Both the position numbers and the translations under genes were made by a program. Shown here piece after piece: positions 61,135 to 64,000 of a stretch of DNA of 64,000 nucleotides. The stretch is from Anaerolineae bacterium (GTDB lineage Bacteria; Chloroflexota; Anaerolineae; Aggregatilineales; Phototrophicaceae), in NCBI GenBank assembly GCA_022843745.1, contig JALHNB010000016.1:82849-146848 (forward strand). The letters run 5' to 3'. The notes beneath the pieces are model-generated. The model saw nothing but the letters and a program-made list of their open reading frames with translations, searched no databases and was not told the origin of the DNA. Numbering within the stretch: the stretch's first letter is position 1; each line of letters begins with the position of its first letter.

Positions 61135-62298
61135 ATGAAAATTACGGGTGTTAAACCAATTTTAGCGGATGGCGGCCATCGCATCTTTGTGTTTGTCAAA
61201 GTCGAGACTGACCAGCCCGGTTTATATGGATATGGTGAAGCGTCGCTTGAAGGCAAACCTCGCGCCGTCGCGGGCTGCATCGAAGACATGGAGTGCATGA
61301 TTCTCGGTGAAGACCCGCTGCGCGTCGAATACTGCTGGCAGATTCTCTATCGCAGCGCGTTCTGGCGTATGGGCGTGATCGGCCTCTCTGCAATCTCGGC
61401 CATTGACCAGGCGTTATGGGATATTAAAGGTAAGGAAGCCGGAAAGCCCGTTTACGAACTGCTCGGCGGGCGAGTCCGAGATAAAGTGCGGATGTACACC
61501 CATTACGGCGGCACAACACCGGATGAAGTCGCCGAAAACGCCATGAGCAAAGTTCAAAAAGGCTACACCGCCGTCAAAACCGTGCCGATGGGCGCGACCA
61601 ACGTGGTCGATGGGCATAAAGGCATCCGGCAGGCCGCCGCGAAATTGAAAGCGACTCGTGAGGCGGTAGGTGACGACATCGACATTTTGCTCGATTTTCA
61701 CGGCGCGGTCAGCCCACAAATGGCGATCCTCTACGGCAAAGCCTTTGAGCAATACTTCCCATTTTTTATCGAAGAACCCGCGCAGGCCGAAAATCCCGAC
61801 GCAATGGTCAACATCGCACGGTCACTGACGACACCGATTGCGACAGGCGAACGGCTTTTCACCCGCTGGGGATTCCGCGAAATTCTCGAAAAAGGCGCGG
61901 CCAGTTTGCTGCAACCGGACTGCTGTCACGCGGGTGGCATCAGCGAACTGCGCAAAATCGGCGCAATGGCCGAGGTCTATTATGCCGGACTCGCGCCTCA
62001 CAATCCCTATGGGCCGATTTCAACAGCCGCCTGTGTCCAGGTCGATCTGGTTGCGCCCAATTTCGTGATTCAGGAAATTGTCGATCCCGATGTCGCGCCG
62101 GAAGCCATGAGCCTGGTGAAAGAGCCGCTGGAAATTGTCGATGGGCATATTTTGCCACCGACCAAGCCGGGTCTGGGGGTCGAACTGGACGAGGAAGCCT
62201 GCGCTCGCCGCAAGCCCGATCTTTCAACGGCTAATGTTCAACGTATGATTCGGTGGTATCGCGGACATCACGCCGATGGCGGCATCGCCGATCTTTAG
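61135..62298 (+). CDS. Enolase-superfamily galactonate/gluconate dehydratase-like enzyme (2)
   Basis: A 387-residue enzyme. Metal and catalytic residues are in ILLDFHGAVS (Asp, with His two residues later), FIEEPAQAEN (Glu), ATGERLFTRWG (Glu), LQPDCCHAGGI (Asp) and APHNPYGPIS (His). The D-x-H pattern and RLFTRW are characteristic of D-galactonate dehydratases (DgoD/GalD) and their gluconate-acting relatives. It removes water from an aldonate to form a 2-keto-3-deoxy acid. It follows the first member by 10 bases, and a family-2 palindrome follows its stop. Confidence 0.88.
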   Translation: MKITGVKPILADGGHRIFVFVKVETDQPGLYGYGEASLEGKPRAVAGCIEDMECMILGEDPLRVEYCWQILYRSAFWRMGVIGLSAISAIDQALWDIKGKEAGKPVYELLGGRVRDKVRMYTHYGGTTPDEVAENAMSKVQKGYTAVKTVPMGATNVVDGHKGIRQAAAKLKATREAVGDDIDILLDFHGAVSPQMAILYGKAFEQYFPFFIEEPAQAENPDAMVNIARSLTTPIATGERLFTRWGFREILEKGAASLLQPDCCHAGGISELRKIGAMAEVYYAGLAPHNPYGPISTAACVQVDLVAPNFVIQEIVDPDVAPEAMSLVKEPLEIVDGHILPPTKPGLGVELDEEACARRKPDLSTANVQRMIRWYRGHHADGGIADL

Positions 62299-62310
62299 TC
62301 GATCAATTTC

Positions 62311-62338
62311 GTAGGGGCGCAGCGCGCTGCGCCCCTAC
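62311..62338. repeat. Family-2 palindrome, perfect 28-base copy
   Basis: GTAGGGGCGCAGCG (62311-62324) and its exact complement (62325-62338) with no loop. It separates the dehydratase from the small protein gene and may shape or end transcripts. Confidence 0.9.
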
Positions 62339-62362
62339 ATTCAAACATATCTAGGAGAGACA

Positions 62363-62638
62363 ATGGCACAGCTAAGACAAAAAGTTCTCGTTCTTTACCT
62401 CGCCAGTTCCGCGCTGGACGATCAAGTCCGTAGTTGGGCGGTCTACGACGGAACGGGTAAAGAAGCGCATACGACGGGTGATGATAATGAACCGCCGTAT
62501 AAAACTGGTCTGGACGCACTCAAGGATGGTTGGCGCGTCATCCAATTCCCCCAGTTGATTCCGCCCTATCCGGGGTTAGAATTTACAACATCATTTCAGC
62601 GTCATGAATTCATTCTCGAAAAGTTAGAGGAGGTCTAA
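62363..62638 (+). CDS. Small protein of unknown function preceding a PhyH dioxygenase
   Basis: A 91-residue soluble protein (MAQLRQKVLVLYLASSALDD, WAVYDGTGKEAHTTGDDNEP, GWRVIQFPQLIPPYPG). A good ribosome site (AGGAGAGACA) precedes the ATG. I recognise no family. It is coupled to the following PhyH gene, whose GTG start comes three bases after its stop, with the ribosome site GGAGG inside its last codons. It may be a partner or regulator of that enzyme. Confidence 0.75.
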   Translation: MAQLRQKVLVLYLASSALDDQVRSWAVYDGTGKEAHTTGDDNEPPYKTGLDALKDGWRVIQFPQLIPPYPGLEFTTSFQRHEFILEKLEEV

Positions 62639-62641
62639 ACA

Positions 62642-63511
62642 GTGGTCGGTAAAGAATTTCTACTCAACTCGAAGCAGATGGCTTTTTTCGTCGCGAAGGG
62701 CTATCTGCGCTTTGACGAACTGATCCCCGAAGAGATCAATAAGGCCGTGATGCGCGACATTGACGCTGGGACGGTCAGAAGTCAACCTGCCGGGACACCA
62801 CTTTCGCAGTGCTATCCCGCGCCGTCCGCTGTCGGCGAAATGATCCGCCTGCCACAGGTACAGGGTATCATCCACAGTCTCGTCGGCCCAGACCCCCTGT
62901 TCGATCATCAGGCCGTCCATGTGCGCCAGCCCAACGAAGGCGCAGCCCAGCATCTTCATGGCGATTCGACCATTGACGTTCGGATGCACTTTGACGTTCA
63001 GTTGATGTATTTCCCGCATGATGTGACCCCGGAAATGGGCGGTACGCTCATTGTCCCCGGCAGCCACTTCCGTCGTATCAACGAAATGGACATTGCCCGT
63101 TACCAGAATATCGTCGGTCAGATTCAGATGGTCTGCAAGGCTGGAACGCTCATGGTCGTGCATCATGGCATCTGGCACTGCGGACGACAGAACAAAAGCG
63201 ACCAGATGCGTTATATGTTCAAAGTGCGCCTGAACCCAACCGTTCGCCAGCGCCTGCTGTGGAATACCGATGACCTCACCGATGAAACCAAGAAACAGCA
63301 AACGATTTTCGGCGGCGCGAAAAAATCAGATGATGTCCAGAGCATCCTCGGCCAGCAGGAACCCTGGTTCGAGTGGGGCGATGGGCGGCTGGAAATTATC
63401 AACCGCATCAAGCTGTGGCGCTTCATCACCGGCGACGACAATTTTGACGTTCATTACTGGCTCTCGCGCTTAGAAAATATGCCTGAGAACCTCCTCGAAG
63501 CCGTCGAATAA
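62642..63511 (+). CDS. Phytanoyl-CoA dioxygenase-family (PhyH) Fe(II)/2-oxoglutarate oxygenase
   Basis: A 289-residue oxygenase with a GTG start at 62642, GGAGG upstream. The iron site is HGD in AAQHLHGDSTID and the distal His in MVVHHGIWHCG; the 2-oxoglutarate Arg is probably in MRYMFKVRLNP. EMGGTLIVPGSHFRR is the conserved PhyH core. Bacterial members hydroxylate small metabolites or detach substituents from phosphonates, ectoine or quorum signals. Its location in a sugar-acid operon suggests use on a sugar-derived compound, which is unproven. Confidence 0.88.
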   Translation: MVGKEFLLNSKQMAFFVAKGYLRFDELIPEEINKAVMRDIDAGTVRSQPAGTPLSQCYPAPSAVGEMIRLPQVQGIIHSLVGPDPLFDHQAVHVRQPNEGAAQHLHGDSTIDVRMHFDVQLMYFPHDVTPEMGGTLIVPGSHFRRINEMDIARYQNIVGQIQMVCKAGTLMVVHHGIWHCGRQNKSDQMRYMFKVRLNPTVRQRLLWNTDDLTDETKKQQTIFGGAKKSDDVQSILGQQEPWFEWGDGRLEIINRIKLWRFITGDDNFDVHYWLSRLENMPENLLEAVE

Positions 63512-63522
63512 AATTTGAATTT

Positions 63523-63591
63523 AACCACAGAGACACAGAGTTCACAGAGGTTTTTCAAGATTTCTCTGTGTTTCTCTGTGCCTCTGTGGTT
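63523..63591. repeat. Palindromic repeat family 1, complete copy
   Basis: AACCACAGAGACACAGAG (63523-63540) and CTCTGTGCCTCTGTGGTT (63574-63591); one A/C mismatch among 18 pairs. It lies between the PhyH gene and the third enolase-superfamily gene. Confidence 0.85.
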
Positions 63592-63614
63592 TTATATTTC
63601 TGTTTGGGAAACTT

Positions 63615-64000
63615 ATGAAAATCACAAAACTAGAGACCATTTTTGTCAAACCACGCTGGCTGTTTTTAAAAGTTCACACCGACGAAGGCATTATCGGCCT
63701 GGGTGAGCCTGTGGTCGAAGGCCGTTCGCAGACCGTCGCGGCGGCGGTGCATGAAATCGGACGCTATCTGATCGGCGAAGACCCACGCCGCATCGAGCAT
63801 CACTGGCAGGCGATTTATCGCGGTCAGTTTTATCGCGGCGGGCCAGTGCTGTGCAGCGCCCTTTCTGGCATCGAGCAAGCGCTGTGGGACATCACCGGGA
63901 AATGGCTCGGTCAGCCTGTTTATAACCTGCTCGGCGGCGCGACCCGCGACAAAATCCGCGTCTATGGATGGGTCGGCGGCGAAACTTTTGGCGATTATAT
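63615..64000 (+). CDS. Enolase-superfamily sugar-acid dehydratase (3), N-terminal part, cut by window edge
   Basis: 128 codons from an ATG at 63615 (AAACTT upstream, weak). The start [25 protein letters not shown] and [18 protein letters not shown], then [19 protein letters not shown] and [19 protein letters not shown], match the N-terminal capping domain of galactonate dehydratases (DgoD). The catalytic barrel lies outside the window. It is the third enolase-superfamily member in this operon, suggesting either several sugar acids or stereoisomers as substrates. Confidence 0.85.
   Translation, partial: MKITKLETIFVKPRWLFLKVHTDEGIIGLGEPVVEGRSQTVAAAVHEIGRYLIGEDPRRIEHHWQAIYRGQFYRGGPVLCSALSGIEQALWDITGKWLGQPVYNLLGGATRDKIRVYGWVGGETFGDY

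Noticed and set aside
1..64000. tRNA, rRNA, integrase or prophage genes.
   Set aside because: None recognised on either strand while reading; no attachment site could be supported.

Overview
The window is ordinary bacterial chromosome: about 56 densely packed protein genes, no rRNA, tRNA or CRISPR array, one TnpB-type mobile element, and many short palindromic intergenic repeats. The gene mix suggests a free-living member of the Chloroflexota (Anaerolineae-like). That placement is an inference from an XPB/Bax1-type helicase-nuclease pair, secreted M23/SH3/beta-helix proteins without outer-membrane genes, a jelly-roll-type domain placed in a transporter, sugar-acid catabolism, and dispersed palindromes of two families. 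No phylogenetic marker was tested.

Bases 1-9657 (all minus strand) form a pigment and light-damage block: an SRPBCC protein, a carotenoid-type FAD oxidoreductase, photolyase, a TspO-like membrane protein, a histone-deacetylase-fold hydrolase, phytoene synthase, a CrtO/CrtI-like oxidoreductase, a fused lycopene cyclase, a small membrane protein and an MFS exporter cut by the window edge. Bases 9860-14757 hold a ROK kinase divergent from a sugar-phosphate operon (DeoC/LacD-type aldolase, GNAT, Gfo/Idh/MocA oxidoreductase, PfkB kinase). Bases 14931-22000 carry envelope and central-metabolism genes (LiaI-like protein, lysoplasmalogenase family, secreted M23 peptidase with a propeller-like tail, methyltransferase, amidohydrolase, Lon-N protein, 6-phosphofructokinase).

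Bases 21941-36200 include a LexA-type winged helix continuous with an Atg22/UMF1-type transporter that itself carries a large inserted domain, two divergent citrate synthases (one with an N-terminal helix-turn-helix), an orphan histidine-kinase DHp domain, a glycosyltransferase, leucyl aminopeptidase, a GH127 arabinofuranosidase, a secreted SH3/beta-helix protein and gyrB. Bases 36319-43230 are a sugar-acid dehydratase cluster (UxaA, FAH-type, YjhG/YagF-type) interrupted by a lone TnpB gene, followed by a HisN-like phosphatase overlapping a degenerate M23 protein. Bases 44745-47332 encode the XPB-like helicase and Bax1 (DUF790) nuclease.

Bases 47427-53611 (minus strand) are the most unusual part: three different ATP-grasp proteins, one apparently circularly permuted, with a VOC protein, an esterase-like hydrolase and a leaderless subtilisin. 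This looks like a small ligase-based peptide or amino-acid conjugate pathway of unknown product. Then come a MarR regulator with a tandem operator and a heterodimeric ABC exporter, a DinB-like protein, a 22-bp iteron-like array, and a sugar-acid operon (aldo/keto reductase, three enolase-superfamily enzymes, a small unknown protein and a PhyH dioxygenase) that runs off the right edge. Start codons were moved to sites with a visible Shine-Dalgarno sequence where the longest frame was implausible; these choices are noted gene by gene.
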